Shown here piece after piece: positions 6,646 through 15,829 of a stretch of DNA of 34,856 nt. Made by a program: the position numbers and the translations under genes. The stretch covers positions 91,147 to 126,002 of the forward strand of contig CACIAQ010000002.1 in NCBI GenBank assembly GCA_902584635.1, read 5' to 3'. The DNA is from an uncultured Alphaproteobacteria bacterium. Its GTDB lineage: Bacteria > Pseudomonadota > Alphaproteobacteria > Rhodobacterales > Rhodobacteraceae. The number at the start of each line of letters is the position of its first letter. Within the stretch, counting starts at the first letter, position 1. Under the pieces are notes generated by a model. It ran no database searches and was not told the origin of the DNA. It saw only the letters and a list, made by a program, of their open reading frames with translations.

Positions 6646-7515
6646 ATGAAATTTAAGATTTCTCACAAAGAAACAAAGTTTGATTTTTTTTTGCATAAAA
6701 CTGATAAAATGCAGGGAGCTGGATTATTGAAAATTTTTAAAGGGCTAACTTATCCAATTTTACCAAAAATAAATCCTAAACTGATTTTGGATGTCGGCGC
6801 TAACATCGGTGCCACAAGTGTCTTTTTTTCACTCAATTACCCTAATGCAAAAATTTTTGCATTTGAACCAACTGCGATGAACTTTGAGTTGCTAAAAAAA
6901 AACGTAGGATCATTGCAGAATATATTCCCGATTAATAAAGGCGCTTATAGTTATCGAACAAAAAAAAAAGTGTATCTTGATTCTGATAGTGGAGGCAAAA
7001 ATTCTATTTATAAAAACTGGACTAAATCAAAACAATTTGAAGAAATTGAATTGGTAGATTTAAGCGAATTTCTTGACTTAAAGGAAATTGATAATGTAGA
7101 TATTTTAAAGATAGATACCGAGGGATGCGAAGTTCAGATTTTAAAATCATTAAGAGACAGATTGCATAACATAGAGGCTATCTATCTCGAGTTCCACAGT
7201 AAAACTGATAAAGAAGAGATTTTCAAAATACTCTCTCACACGCATAACCTAATTACTGAATCTGTAAGAGTTAGAAACATGCAGGTGAGTGCAAGCATAA
7301 TTAATAAAATATCTTTTAATGATGTAGGTAAAAATAATGTTTCCATAGTTGGTAAAAACCAGAAAATATCAAAAAAAAATTTAGATGATTTGATTGAAGC
7401 CAAAATTAAAAATATCACTGTTGTAATAGAAGATTTGGGTGAACTTATATTCCTTAGCCATAACATAAAGGTAAAAAAATTATCTGAGGTAAGTGTTACT
7501 AAATTAACCAACTAA
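6646..7515 (+). CDS. FkbM family methyltransferase
   Basis: The 289-residue protein has a class I SAM-dependent methyltransferase core. Motif I is LILDVGANIGATSVFF (residues 47-61), motif II is IFAFEPTAMNFELLKKNV (70-87), and later come DILKIDTEGCEVQILKSL and IEAIYLEFH, all typical of FkbM-type enzymes that methylate sugar hydroxyls in polyketides, glycolipids and surface polysaccharides. There is no signal peptide or membrane segment, so it acts in the cytoplasm. The C-terminal 90 residues are a less conserved extension. Codons are extremely AT-rich with many runs of A, more so than the housekeeping genes around it, and it borders gene remnants, so recent transfer is plausible. Its stop overlaps a strong terminator hairpin. 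Substrate unknown. Confidence 0.88.
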   Translation: MKFKISHKETKFDFFLHKTDKMQGAGLLKIFKGLTYPILPKINPKLILDVGANIGATSVFFSLNYPNAKIFAFEPTAMNFELLKKNVGSLQNIFPINKGAYSYRTKKKVYLDSDSGGKNSIYKNWTKSKQFEEIELVDLSEFLDLKEIDNVDILKIDTEGCEVQILKSLRDRLHNIEAIYLEFHSKTDKEEIFKILSHTHNLITESVRVRNMQVSASIINKISFNDVGKNNVSIVGKNQKISKKNLDDLIEAKIKNITVVIEDLGELIFLSHNIKVKKLSEVSVTKLTN

Positions 7516-7534
7516 TTAGCTTTGCTAATTTTTT
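7514..7534 (+). terminator. Rho-independent terminator of the fkbM gene
   Basis: The seven-base stem AATTAGC (7514-7520), loop TTT, stem GCTAATT (7524-7530) is followed by a T run. It overlaps the last bases of the fkbM stop codon and lies just before the convergent end of guaA. In the opposite direction an A-run precedes the stem and no T-run follows, so it mainly serves fkbM. Confidence 0.75.
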
Positions 7535-7537
7535 CAC

Positions 7538-9079
7538 CTACTCCCACTCAATTGTTCCAGGCGGTTTAGAGGTGATATCAAACAATACTCTATTGATTCC
7601 TTTAACTTCGTTAATAATTTTATTGCTTGTTTCTGAAAGGAATTCTCTTTTGAAGTAAAAGAAGTCAGCGGTCATCCCGTCGGTGCTTGTCACTGCTCTT
7701 AAGACGCAGCTATACTCATGTGTCCGATCATCACCCATTACGCCTACGCTTTTAACAGGCAGTAAGATTACTAATGCTTGCCATACATTATTGTATAATT
7801 TATGCTCTTTTAGCTGTTTAACGAAAATACTGTCTGCTTCTCTCAGAAGGCTTAGTTTTTTTGCTGTTATTTCACCAGGGCATCTTATAGCTAAACCTGG
7901 TCCGGGAAACGGATGCCTGTCTAGAAATGTTTTATCGAGTTTTAACTCAGAACCTATTTTTCTAACTTCATCTTTAAAAAGTGTTTTTAATGGTTCTACC
8001 AACTTCAGATCCATTTTCTTCGGCAACCCTCCGACGTTATGATGACTCTTGATAGTAGCTGCTGATTTTCCATGTACTGATGTTGACTCAATAACATCGG
8101 GGTATAGGGTGCCTTGTGCCAGATAACTTACATTCTTTAGCTTTTTAGCCTCTTTTTCAAAAACATTTATGAAAAGCTTTCCTATAATTTTTCTTTTCTT
8201 TTCAGGATCACTGACACCCCTTAGGTTTTGTAAAAAAAGACTTTTTGCATTTACTGTTTTTAACTTTATTTTGAAGTGCTTTTTGAAAAGAAACTCTATC
8301 TGATCAGCTTCTTGTTTTCGAAGAAGCCCATTTTCGACAAAAATACAGGTAAGATTTTTCTTTATCGCCCTGTGTAGCAGAAGGGCTGTGACCGTGCTGT
8401 CTACACCACCAGATAGGCCACAAATTACCTTTTTATCTCCTATCTCGTTTTTAAGTTTCTCGATTATGCTTTCGGTTATCTTAACTGGTGTCCAGTTTCT
8501 TTTAATGTTTGAAAGGTTAACGAAGTTTTCTAAAAACTTTTTTCCGTTCACCGTGTGAAACACTTCAGGATGAAACTGAACCCCAAAAACTCTCCTAGCG
8601 ACATCTTCAATAATTGAAAATGAAGAAGTATCCGAGCTTGCTAGTTCTATAAATCCTTCTGGTAATTTGGTTACTGCATCGCCATGGCTCATCCAAACTA
8701 CTTCTATGTTTTTTTTGAACAAACCCTTTAGTATTGGAGACCGACCTTTGCTATTTTTACGAATTATTGTTCTTCCAAATTCCCTCTTTTCTGACTTTGA
8801 AATTTTACCGCCTAATAGCTTACAGATTAGTTGGTGCCCATAACAAATACCTAATATTGGAATATTTAAGTCAAAAATTTTTTTTGAAACTGTGGGGCTT
8901 TTCTTTACTCTTGTAGAGTCTGGGCCTCCGGATAAAATAATAGCTTTTGCTTCGCCGAGTGATTTAGTTTTGAGAATATCTTTATCCCAAGGAATAATTT
9001 CACAATAAACGTTAAGCTCTCTTATACGTCTTGCAATAAGCTGAGTTACTTGGCTTCCAAAATCAATAATTAGAATCAT
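7538..9079 (-). CDS. guaA: GMP synthase (glutamine-hydrolysing)
   Basis: This 513-residue two-domain enzyme makes GMP from XMP, ATP and glutamine in the last step of guanine nucleotide synthesis. The class I glutamine amidotransferase domain (residues 1-190) has the nucleophile Cys79 in GICYGHQ and the pair His170 and Glu172 in QFHPE. The synthetase domain begins with the ATP-pyrophosphatase P-loop SGGVDS (223-228). The dimerisation domain at the C-terminus includes DRHPFPGPGLAIRCPGE and ends in KPPGTIEWE, the canonical end of GuaA. Length and motifs are complete. It stands alone, convergent with fkbM and divergent from the MttB homologue. I see no purine riboswitch in the 71 bases upstream. 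Confidence 0.98.
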   Translation of the reverse strand: MILIIDFGSQVTQLIARRIRELNVYCEIIPWDKDILKTKSLGEAKAIILSGGPDSTRVKKSPTVSKKIFDLNIPILGICYGHQLICKLLGGKISKSEKREFGRTIIRKNSKGRSPILKGLFKKNIEVVWMSHGDAVTKLPEGFIELASSDTSSFSIIEDVARRVFGVQFHPEVFHTVNGKKFLENFVNLSNIKRNWTPVKITESIIEKLKNEIGDKKVICGLSGGVDSTVTALLLHRAIKKNLTCIFVENGLLRKQEADQIEFLFKKHFKIKLKTVNAKSLFLQNLRGVSDPEKKRKIIGKLFINVFEKEAKKLKNVSYLAQGTLYPDVIESTSVHGKSAATIKSHHNVGGLPKKMDLKLVEPLKTLFKDEVRKIGSELKLDKTFLDRHPFPGPGLAIRCPGEITAKKLSLLREADSIFVKQLKEHKLYNNVWQALVILLPVKSVGVMGDDRTHEYSCVLRAVTSTDGMTADFFYFKREFLSETSNKIINEVKGINRVLFDITSKPPGTIEWE

Positions 9080-9186
9080 GACAAATTACAGGCTTTTGAA
9101 TTTATATAATTGGTGTTTTTGCTGACAACATACTGTAATATAACACATGGTTGCAAACAAAACATATTTCTGATTGGTGTTTTATC

Positions 9187-10719
9187 TTGAATAGAGCAAG
9201 AAAACGTTCAGGTGGAAGGGCTACTAGACGTGAAGCAAGAACCACTCAACAAATAGAGTTTTCCAAATATATTGAGAGAAAAATTCCAAATTTCGAAATA
9301 CTAAATGAAGAGGCTTTGGAAGTAATTGAAAATAGTGCGGAAGAAGTTCTTTCCGATATTGGAGTTAAATTTCCTGATAATGATTTTGCGCTGAGCTTAT
9401 GGAAAGATGCAGGAGCTGATGTAAAAGGGGATTTAGTCAAAATACCTAAAGGTCTTGCACGAATTCTTTGTTCTACTGCTCCGAATACTTTCACACAGCA
9501 TGCAAGATCAAAGTTAAAGAGTGTTGAAATAGGGGGGAAGAATTTGGTTTGTGCGCCTGTATATGGCCCTCCCTTTATTAGAGATCTTGAAGGAGGCAGG
9601 CGCTACGCGGAAATAGCAGATTTTGAGAAACTAGTAAAATTAGCATATATGTCTAAATGGGTTCATCATTCAGGAGGAACTCTTTGTGAGCCAACAGATA
9701 TTCCTGTAAATAAAAGACACTTCGACATGCTTTTTGCACATCTGACACTGTCAGATAAACCCTATATGGGTTCAGTTACTGCGCCTGAAAGGGCAAAAGA
9801 CTCGGTAGAAATGAGTGAAATTATTTTCGGCAAAAAATTTGTTAGCGAAAATGCTGTTATGACATCTTTGATAAACCTTAATTCTCCTCTGGTATTAGAT
9901 GCAACGATGATGGGTGCCTTGGAAGTATATGCTAGAGCGAACCAAGCATGTATTATTTCTCCTTTTATTGTTGGAGGAGCAATGGCACCTGTAACTGTAG
10001 CTGGGACACTTTCGCAAGTATTGGCAGAAGTGTTAGCAGGAGTTGCATATAGTCAATTAGTGAGAAAGGGCGCGCCTGTGATTTTTGGTGCGTTTGTTAC
10101 ATCTATCGATATGAATTCGGGCGCACCAACATTTGGGACGCCGGAGTCATCAAAAGTCTTGTATGGAGCAGGGCAGTTAGCAAGGCGGTTGAAAATCCCC
10201 TATCGGTCAGGGGGTGGGTTAAGCGGCTCTAAGGTCACTGATGCACAGGCAGCATATGAAACATCTAATAGCCTTCATGCGGGGTTGATGGGCGGAGTAA
10301 ATTTTATGTTGCATTCATGCGGGTGGTTAGAGGGTGGATTAGTTGCAAGTATAGAAAAATTCATAATGGATGCTGACCAATTAGGAGTATTAAATTCTTT
10401 ATCAAAAGGTATTGACGTTCAAGAAAGAGACTTGGCGTTTGAGGCAATTAAAGATGTTGGCGCAGGAGGTCACTTTTTAGGTTGTGATCATACACAAAAA
10501 AATTTCAAATCAGCTTTTTGGCGTTCAGATATTTTGAATTATAAGCCGTTTGAAACTTGGCAAGAAGAAGGTGAAAAAGACTTAACCTATGAGGCTAACA
10601 AGAAAGCTAAAGACCTTTTGAAAAATTATGAGCCCCCAGAGCTTGATCCATCAAAAAAAGAAGAGCTAAAAGAATATGTTCTTAAAAAGAAAAGCTCTAT
10701 GCCAGACTCTTTTGTTTAG
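9187..10719 (+). CDS. MttB-family (trimethylamine/betaine-type) methyltransferase, non-pyrrolysine
   Basis: The protein of about 510 residues belongs to the MttB superfamily of corrinoid-dependent methyltransferases. Supporting stretches are the N-terminal basic RKRSGGRATRREAR, the segment EEVLSDIGVKFP, the SGGTLCEPTDIPVNKRH region, AMAPVTVAGTLSQVLAEVLAG, and the Gly-rich PYRSGGGLSGSKVTDAQAAYE. No in-frame amber codon is needed, so it is of the non-pyrrolysine type, members of which demethylate glycine betaine or related quaternary amines and pass the methyl group to a corrinoid protein. No corrinoid protein or reactivase gene is nearby. I set the start at TTG 9187, which gives the typical basic N-terminus; an in-frame TTG at 9151 adds 12 residues. 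Its stop directly abuts the convergent tpiA stop. The substrate is unresolved. Confidence 0.88.
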   Translation: MNRARKRSGGRATRREARTTQQIEFSKYIERKIPNFEILNEEALEVIENSAEEVLSDIGVKFPDNDFALSLWKDAGADVKGDLVKIPKGLARILCSTAPNTFTQHARSKLKSVEIGGKNLVCAPVYGPPFIRDLEGGRRYAEIADFEKLVKLAYMSKWVHHSGGTLCEPTDIPVNKRHFDMLFAHLTLSDKPYMGSVTAPERAKDSVEMSEIIFGKKFVSENAVMTSLINLNSPLVLDATMMGALEVYARANQACIISPFIVGGAMAPVTVAGTLSQVLAEVLAGVAYSQLVRKGAPVIFGAFVTSIDMNSGAPTFGTPESSKVLYGAGQLARRLKIPYRSGGGLSGSKVTDAQAAYETSNSLHAGLMGGVNFMLHSCGWLEGGLVASIEKFIMDADQLGVLNSLSKGIDVQERDLAFEAIKDVGAGGHFLGCDHTQKNFKSAFWRSDILNYKPFETWQEEGEKDLTYEANKKAKDLLKNYEPPELDPSKKEELKEYVLKKKSSMPDSFV

Positions 10720-11439
10720 TTAACAGTTACAAATTGTTGTAAAATCACGTGTTTTTAGAGAGGCTCCACCTACAAGCAGCCCTCCCACATTTTCGATTGA
10801 AATTATATGACTACAGTTTTCTGCATTAGCTGATCCACCATATAAAATGGGGGTATCAGCATTAAAATGTTGGTCTAGTTTTGTTTTGATGTACAGGTGA
10901 GTTTCTTTGATTTCATTTTCATCAGGTGTCAATCCAGTTCCAATTGCCCATACAGGTTCATACGCAACTATAACTTTTTCGCAACGGTTAATCTTGGCCA
11001 GTGATCCATTGATCTGATAATTAAGAACTTTTAATGTTTCGTTGGATTTCTTTTCTGACAGTGTTTCACCAATACAAATTATAGGGGTAAGTTTGCTCTT
11101 AATTGCCGCCTCTGCTTTTTTAAAGATCACATCATCATTCTCTTTAAATAATATACGACGCTCGGAGTGCCCTATCAGAACGTGTGAAACGTTTTTCTCT
11201 TGCAACATTGACGCTGATATTTCTCCTGTGAAGGGCCCTTTATCTTCTTCGCTACAATTTTGAGCACCAATTTTTATAAAACTAGGTAAAAATGCTTTCG
11301 CCGAATCTATAAGCGTAAATGGTGGGCAAATAATTATATCGTTATGTTTAGCTCGCACAAATTGGGAGAACTCTTTTAGGAGTTCTTCCGATCCATTCAT
11401 TTTCCAGTTAGCTGCTATAATTTTGTGATTATTTTTCAT
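10720..11439 (-). CDS. tpiA: Triose-phosphate isomerase
   Basis: The 239-residue protein interconverts dihydroxyacetone phosphate and glyceraldehyde 3-phosphate in glycolysis and gluconeogenesis. All catalytic residues are visible: Asn11 and Lys13 in AANWKMNG, His91 in IGHSERR, and Glu161 in AYEPVWAIGTG. The phosphate-binding loops YGGSA and GGLLVGGASL occur near the C-terminus. It is slightly shorter than the usual 250 residues, ending soon after the last loop. The start ATG lies 13 bases after the sufA stop, so it is likely the last gene of a sufT-sufA-tpiA transcript. Confidence 0.97.
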   Translation of the reverse strand: MKNNHKIIAANWKMNGSEELLKEFSQFVRAKHNDIIICPPFTLIDSAKAFLPSFIKIGAQNCSEEDKGPFTGEISASMLQEKNVSHVLIGHSERRILFKENDDVIFKKAEAAIKSKLTPIICIGETLSEKKSNETLKVLNYQINGSLAKINRCEKVIVAYEPVWAIGTGLTPDENEIKETHLYIKTKLDQHFNADTPILYGGSANAENCSHIISIENVGGLLVGGASLKTRDFTTICNC

Positions 11440-11452
11440 AGTTTAATCATAT

Positions 11453-11788
11453 TCAGCTTATATCAAACTTTATAGACTCTCCACACCCACATGTTTCTGA
11501 TACGTTAGGATTTATAAATTTAAACCCAGACTCTAAAAGCCCGCTCTCATAATCTATTTCGGTCCCAAATAAAAACATTTGAGCAGTTGGTGCTATTACC
11601 ACCTTCGCACCATCTACTTCAACGATCTCATCGGATTCTGAGATTTCATTAACATACTCCATTGTATACTCCATCCCAGCACACCCTCCTTTTTTGAGGC
11701 CAATTCTCAAAGCTTTTCCTGTACCATTTTCCATTATCTTCCTGATATGGGTTGCTGCTGATTTACTTATTTTTAGAAAATTACCCAT
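11453..11788 (-). CDS. sufA: A-type Fe-S carrier protein (HesB/SufA/IscA family)
   Basis: The 111-residue protein has the three cysteines of A-type carriers: Cys36 in KKGGCAGMEY and Cys100/Cys102 in SETCGCGES near the C-terminus. Members bind and hand over Fe-S clusters to target enzymes. The gene follows a SufT homologue after 6 bases, so I assign it to the SUF pathway rather than ISC; the sufBCDS genes are not in the window. ErpA or IscA cannot be excluded by sequence alone, hence the symbol is provisional. It is followed by tpiA on the same strand. Confidence 0.9.
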   Translation of the reverse strand: MGNFLKISKSAATHIRKIMENGTGKALRIGLKKGGCAGMEYTMEYVNEISESDEIVEVDGAKVVIAPTAQMFLFGTEIDYESGLLESGFKFINPNVSETCGCGESIKFDIS

Positions 11789-11794
11789 AAAAGA

Positions 11795-12172
11795 CTACAT
11801 AAACCCCAATTCGAGTCTTGCCTCATCAGACATCATTTCCATCCCCCATTGAGGTTCCCACACTATTTCGACTTGCACAGAATTCAGTCCCTCTATAGCT
11901 TTAACGGCGTCAGATACCCAGCCAGGCATTTCACCAGCAACTGGACATCCAGGTGCTGTTAGTGACATCATAATTTTAGCATCATTTTTATCACTTATTT
12001 CCACAGTGTAGATCAAACCTAAATCATATATATTAACAGGAATTTCTGGATCATACACTGTCTTACATGCGTCAACTATTTTACCGTAGAGGGGATGCTC
12101 GGTGGTTGATGGTTTTAATATTTGCCCCTCTTCTTTATATTCTGGTTCGACATTCTCTGTGTTGTATGACAT
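11795..12172 (-). CDS. sufT: SufT / MIP18-type (DUF59) Fe-S assembly factor
   Basis: The 125-residue protein holds a DUF59 domain: KIVDACKTVYDPEIPVNIYDLGLIY, then MMSLTAPGCPVAGEMPGWV with the conserved Cys of the TxPGCP motif, and VEIVWEPQWGMEMMSDEARLELG at the C-terminus. This ending is characteristic of the SUF-linked SufT group in alphaproteobacteria, which helps maturation of Fe-S proteins. About 28 residues before the domain look disordered. It begins the visible sufT-sufA-tpiA run and is divergent from tgt; the 63-base gap holds both promoters. Confidence 0.93.
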   Translation of the reverse strand: MSYNTENVEPEYKEEGQILKPSTTEHPLYGKIVDACKTVYDPEIPVNIYDLGLIYTVEISDKNDAKIMMSLTAPGCPVAGEMPGWVSDAVKAIEGLNSVQVEIVWEPQWGMEMMSDEARLELGFM

Positions 12173-12235
12173 TGTTGCTTAGCCTTTTTTTCTAATATAT
12201 TTACATGCAAACAAAAATTCAAGGGGAATTAAATT

Positions 12236-13333
12236 ATGGGTTTGAATGATTTTTCTGTTTCTCACGTTGAAGGAAAGTCTAGAGTTGGGTTGTTAAAAAC
12301 TTCAAGGGGTTACGTTGAAACTCCGGTGTTTATGCCCGTTGGAACCGGTGCAACTGTGAAGGCCATGCTTCCCGAAACCCTTGAATCGGTAGGAGCTCAA
12401 ATTCTTCTATGTAACACCTACCACTTGATGATTAGACCCGGGGAAGAAGTGGTAAACCATTTGGGAGGTTTGAATACATTTATGAATTGGTCAGGTCCAA
12501 TCCTGACTGATAGCGGTGGTTTCCAAGTAATGAGTCTTGCGAAGCTGCGGCAACTTAATGAAAATGGTGTGACTTTTCGTTCTCATGTGGATGGTAAAAA
12601 GTTTTTGCTTACGCCCGAAACCTCAATAATGATCCAGGAAACATTAAAGAGTACTATAATTATGGCCTTTGATGAATGTACGCCGTTCCCAGTAGAAAAA
12701 AAAATTGCGGAAAAAAGTATGAAATTATCCTCAAAATGGGCTGAAAGGTCTAAGTCATCATTTAAAGGATCTAATGGTTCGATGCTATTTGGAATTCAAC
12801 AGGGGGGAATGTTTGAAGATCTTCGGGAAGAGAGTGCATGTTACCTTAATGATATTGGCTTTGATGGTTATGCTATAGGAGGACTTGCAGTTGGAGAGTC
12901 TCAACAAAAAATGTTTGAAGTTTTAGACTATTCAACGGATTTTTTTCCAAAAGATAAACCCAGGTATTTAATGGGGGTAGGTAAGCCTAGTGATATTGTA
13001 GGTGCTGTATTAAGAGGAATTGATATGTTCGACTGTGTAATTCCCACAAGATCGGGCAGAAATGGTCAAGCTTTTGTTAAAAATGGAGCGATTAATTTAA
13101 AGAATGCACAATACCAGTTGGATAAAAACCCAATTGATGAGACCTGCAGTTGCTATTGTTGCTCTAATTATTCTAGAGGATATCTTAGTCATCTGGTTCG
13201 CTCCAACGAAATTTTAGCATCGATGCTACTGACGTGTCATAATCTACATTTCTATATAAGTTTGATGAAAAGAATACGAGAGCTCATTAAGAGGGGAGAA
13301 TTTAAAGCCTTTGCTAAAAAATTTATTGGGTGA
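12236..13333 (+). CDS. tgt: tRNA-guanine transglycosylase
   Basis: The 365-residue enzyme exchanges guanine-34 of tRNAs with GUN anticodons (Asp, Asn, His, Tyr) for the queuosine precursor preQ1. Visible marks are TPVFMPVGTGATVKAM, TDSGGFQVMSL with the catalytic-site Asp92, GIQQGG, MGVGKP, FDCVIPTRSGRNG with the nucleophile Asp, and the zinc-binding region CSCYCCSNYSRGYLSHL followed by a later CH. The start ATG has AAGGGGA upstream at good spacing. Its substrate tRNA-Asp (GTC) is encoded 2.7 kb downstream. No other queuosine genes are in the window. Confidence 0.98.
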   Translation: MGLNDFSVSHVEGKSRVGLLKTSRGYVETPVFMPVGTGATVKAMLPETLESVGAQILLCNTYHLMIRPGEEVVNHLGGLNTFMNWSGPILTDSGGFQVMSLAKLRQLNENGVTFRSHVDGKKFLLTPETSIMIQETLKSTIIMAFDECTPFPVEKKIAEKSMKLSSKWAERSKSSFKGSNGSMLFGIQQGGMFEDLREESACYLNDIGFDGYAIGGLAVGESQQKMFEVLDYSTDFFPKDKPRYLMGVGKPSDIVGAVLRGIDMFDCVIPTRSGRNGQAFVKNGAINLKNAQYQLDKNPIDETCSCYCCSNYSRGYLSHLVRSNEILASMLLTCHNLHFYISLMKRIRELIKRGEFKAFAKKFIG

Positions 13334-13373
13334 TTGTTGAGTGAAAAAAGAATTAGATTTCTAAAAGGTCAAG

Positions 13374-13403
13374 CTTGAATTTCTTTGTTTTGGTATCATA
13401 TAT
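13374..13403 (+). promoter_or_regulatory. Candidate RpoH (sigma-32) promoter of lon
   Basis: CTTGAA at 13374-13379 is followed after 17 bases by CATATAT at 13397-13403. This closely fits the alphaproteobacterial heat-shock consensus as I recall it (CTTGAA, 17, CYTATNT), with one mismatch. It lies 27 bases before the lon start, the right distance for a short leader. A sigma-70 reading (TTGAAT with TATATA at spacing 18) uses nearly the same bases. Confidence 0.5.
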
Positions 13404-13429
13404 AATATAACGAGAGATTGGAGGACATC

Positions 13430-15829
13430 ATGAGCACATTCAAATCACCTATTCCCGTTTTACCATTGAGAGACATAGTCGTTTTCCCGAACATGATTGT
13501 GCGGCTCTTTGTGGGCCGAGAAAAATCAGTTCTTGCCCTGGAAGAGGTGATGAAAACAGAACAGCAAATTCTCCTTGTTGCACAAAAAAATGCGGGAGAT
13601 GACGACCCTGGAGAGAACAACATATTTAAAGTAGGAGTGATAGCAAATGTACTACAGGTTCTGAAACTACCTGATGGGGCTGTAAAGATTCTGATAGAAG
13701 GGAAACATCGCGTGAAAATATCAGAGTTTTTAAGCGATAAAAAGTTTCTTGAGGCCTTTTGTGAAGAAGTTATTGTTACAAATTTTGAAGGTGATGAGAT
13801 AGAGGCTCTAAAGCGGACCGTTGCAAAAGAATTTGATAGATACTCAAAGCTAAACAAAAATATTACTGAAGAATCCTTAGATGCTATTAGGAAAGCCTCA
13901 GATCCCGTTGTATTGGCTGACTCAATTGCTGGACACCTCAATTTAACCGTTGAAAACAAGCAGCAATTACTTGAGGTGTCTGATGTAAAGAAGAGACTGG
14001 AGAAAATACTTGAGGTTATAGAAGGTGAGTTAAGCGTTCTGCGAGTGGAGAAAAAGATTAAAACTCGAGTTAAAAACCAGATGGAGAAAACCCAGCGAGA
14101 ATATTACCTTAATGAACAAATGAAAGCCATACAAAAAGAGCTTGGCGAAGGTCCAGAGGGACAGGATGAGATCTCAGAGATACAAGAAAAGATAAGTAAG
14201 ACTAAACTTAGTAAGGAAGCGAAAGAAAAAGCTGTTGCTGAGTTAAAAAAGCTTAAATCAATGTCTCCTATGTCAGCAGAATCAGCTGTCGTAAGAAATT
14301 ATCTGGATTGGCTTTTGACCATCCCTTGGAGAAAAAAATCCAGAATAAAATCTGATTTGAATCATGCTCAAGAAATCTTGGACAATGATCATTTTGGTCT
14401 TAAAAAAGTAAAAGAAAGAATTATTGAATACTTAGCCGTCCAACACCGTAGTAGAAAACTGAAAGGGCCAATTTTGTGTCTTGTCGGACCTCCTGGTGTG
14501 GGGAAGACTTCATTAGGAAAGTCGGTTGCTAAGGCAACAAACAGAGAGTTCATTAGAATATCGCTAGGTGGAGTAAGAGACGAGAGTGAAATAAGGGGGC
14601 ACAGAAGGACTTACATTGGATCAATGCCAGGAAAAATTATTCAGAGCATGAAAAAAGCAAAGACATCTAACCCATTGATACTGTTGGATGAAATAGATAA
14701 AATGGGATATGATTTTAGAGGAGATCCTGCAAGCGCGATGCTTGAAGTATTGGATCCTGAACAAAATTCTACTTTCTCAGATCACTATCTAGAAGTTGAG
14801 TACGACTTGTCAGATGTCATGTTTATTACAACAGCAAATACTTTCAATATGCCTAGACCACTGCTTGATAGGATGGAGGTTATTCAACTTTCTGGCTATA
14901 CAGAAGATGAGAAAGCTGAAATTGCTAAAAGACATCTTATCAAAAAGCAAGTTGATAACCACGGGCTAAATAAAAACGAGTTTTTACTTAGAGATAAAGG
15001 CCTTTATGAGATTATAAGACACTACACGAGAGAAGCGGGAGTAAGAAACCTTGAGAGAGAGATTGCTAAATTGTGTAGAAAAGTTCTAACATACATTATT
15101 AAGGACAAAAGGAAGATAGTAAAAGTCGACGATAAAAACATCAGTGATTTGCTTGGTGTTAAGAAATTTAAATATGGTCTGGCCGAAGAGTCGGATCAAA
15201 TAGGTGTTGCCACGGGTCTGGCGTGGACCGAGGTCGGTGGTGATCTTCTTTCGATTGAAGCAATAAAGTTACCTGGAAAGGGAAGGATGAAATCTACTGG
15301 TAAGCTCGGTGAAGTTATGAAAGAGAGTATAGATGCTGCTTCGAGTTTTGTACGCTCAAAGTCACCGTCATTTGGTATTATCCCAACTTTATTCGATAAA
15401 TATGATATTCACGTTCATGTTCCAGAAGGTGCGACGCCTAAAGATGGCCCATCAGCCGGTATTGCGATGGTCACTGCTATAGTTAGCATGCTATCAGAAA
15501 TTCCAATCAAAAGAGATGTCGCTATGACTGGAGAGGTAACTCTTAGAGGAAATGTTTTACCTATTGGTGGTTTAAAGGAAAAACTGCTTGCCGCTTTGCG
15601 TGGAGGAATAAAAAAGGTCATTATACCGATTGAAAATGTCAAAGATTTGACCGAAATTCCCGATAATGTAAAGAACGATTTAGAAATTATTCCGGTGACA
15701 ACCGTAGAGGAAGTTTTGAAAGTTGCTCTTACAGAAAAGTTACAAAGTATTGATTGGGATGTCTCCGAGTATGAAAATAGTGACAACCTAAAAGGCAAAA
15801 TGTCAGGTGAAATAGAGCTACCAAACTAA
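13430..15829 (+). CDS. lon: ATP-dependent protease Lon
   Basis: The 799-residue protein is a full-length LonA. The N-terminal substrate domain starts with PIPVLPLRDIVVFPNM. The AAA+ module has Walker A GPPGVGKT (residues 353-360), Walker B LLDEIDK and sensor regions. The protease domain has catalytic Ser675 in DGPSAG and Lys718 in GGIKKVIIP, four positions earlier than in E. coli. It degrades misfolded and regulatory proteins in the cytoplasm. The start is ATG 13430 because a perfect GGAGG lies 5 bases upstream, overlapping an alternative TTG at 13418. A likely heat-shock promoter precedes it. The hupB gene that often follows lon in alphaproteobacteria is absent; two tRNA genes follow instead. 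Confidence 0.98.
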   Translation: MSTFKSPIPVLPLRDIVVFPNMIVRLFVGREKSVLALEEVMKTEQQILLVAQKNAGDDDPGENNIFKVGVIANVLQVLKLPDGAVKILIEGKHRVKISEFLSDKKFLEAFCEEVIVTNFEGDEIEALKRTVAKEFDRYSKLNKNITEESLDAIRKASDPVVLADSIAGHLNLTVENKQQLLEVSDVKKRLEKILEVIEGELSVLRVEKKIKTRVKNQMEKTQREYYLNEQMKAIQKELGEGPEGQDEISEIQEKISKTKLSKEAKEKAVAELKKLKSMSPMSAESAVVRNYLDWLLTIPWRKKSRIKSDLNHAQEILDNDHFGLKKVKERIIEYLAVQHRSRKLKGPILCLVGPPGVGKTSLGKSVAKATNREFIRISLGGVRDESEIRGHRRTYIGSMPGKIIQSMKKAKTSNPLILLDEIDKMGYDFRGDPASAMLEVLDPEQNSTFSDHYLEVEYDLSDVMFITTANTFNMPRPLLDRMEVIQLSGYTEDEKAEIAKRHLIKKQVDNHGLNKNEFLLRDKGLYEIIRHYTREAGVRNLEREIAKLCRKVLTYIIKDKRKIVKVDDKNISDLLGVKKFKYGLAEESDQIGVATGLAWTEVGGDLLSIEAIKLPGKGRMKSTGKLGEVMKESIDAASSFVRSKSPSFGIIPTLFDKYDIHVHVPEGATPKDGPSAGIAMVTAIVSMLSEIPIKRDVAMTGEVTLRGNVLPIGGLKEKLLAALRGGIKKVIIPIENVKDLTEIPDNVKNDLEIIPVTTVEEVLKVALTEKLQSIDWDVSEYENSDNLKGKMSGEIELPN

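Noticed and set aside
9080-9150. Purine riboswitch upstream of guaA
   Set aside because: No aptamer-like three-way junction or conserved bases could be found in the short leader.
13396-13959. Minus-strand frame of 187 codons opposite lon
   Set aside because: lon is complete with all motifs on the other strand; the antisense frame is Ser/Phe-rich with no domain.
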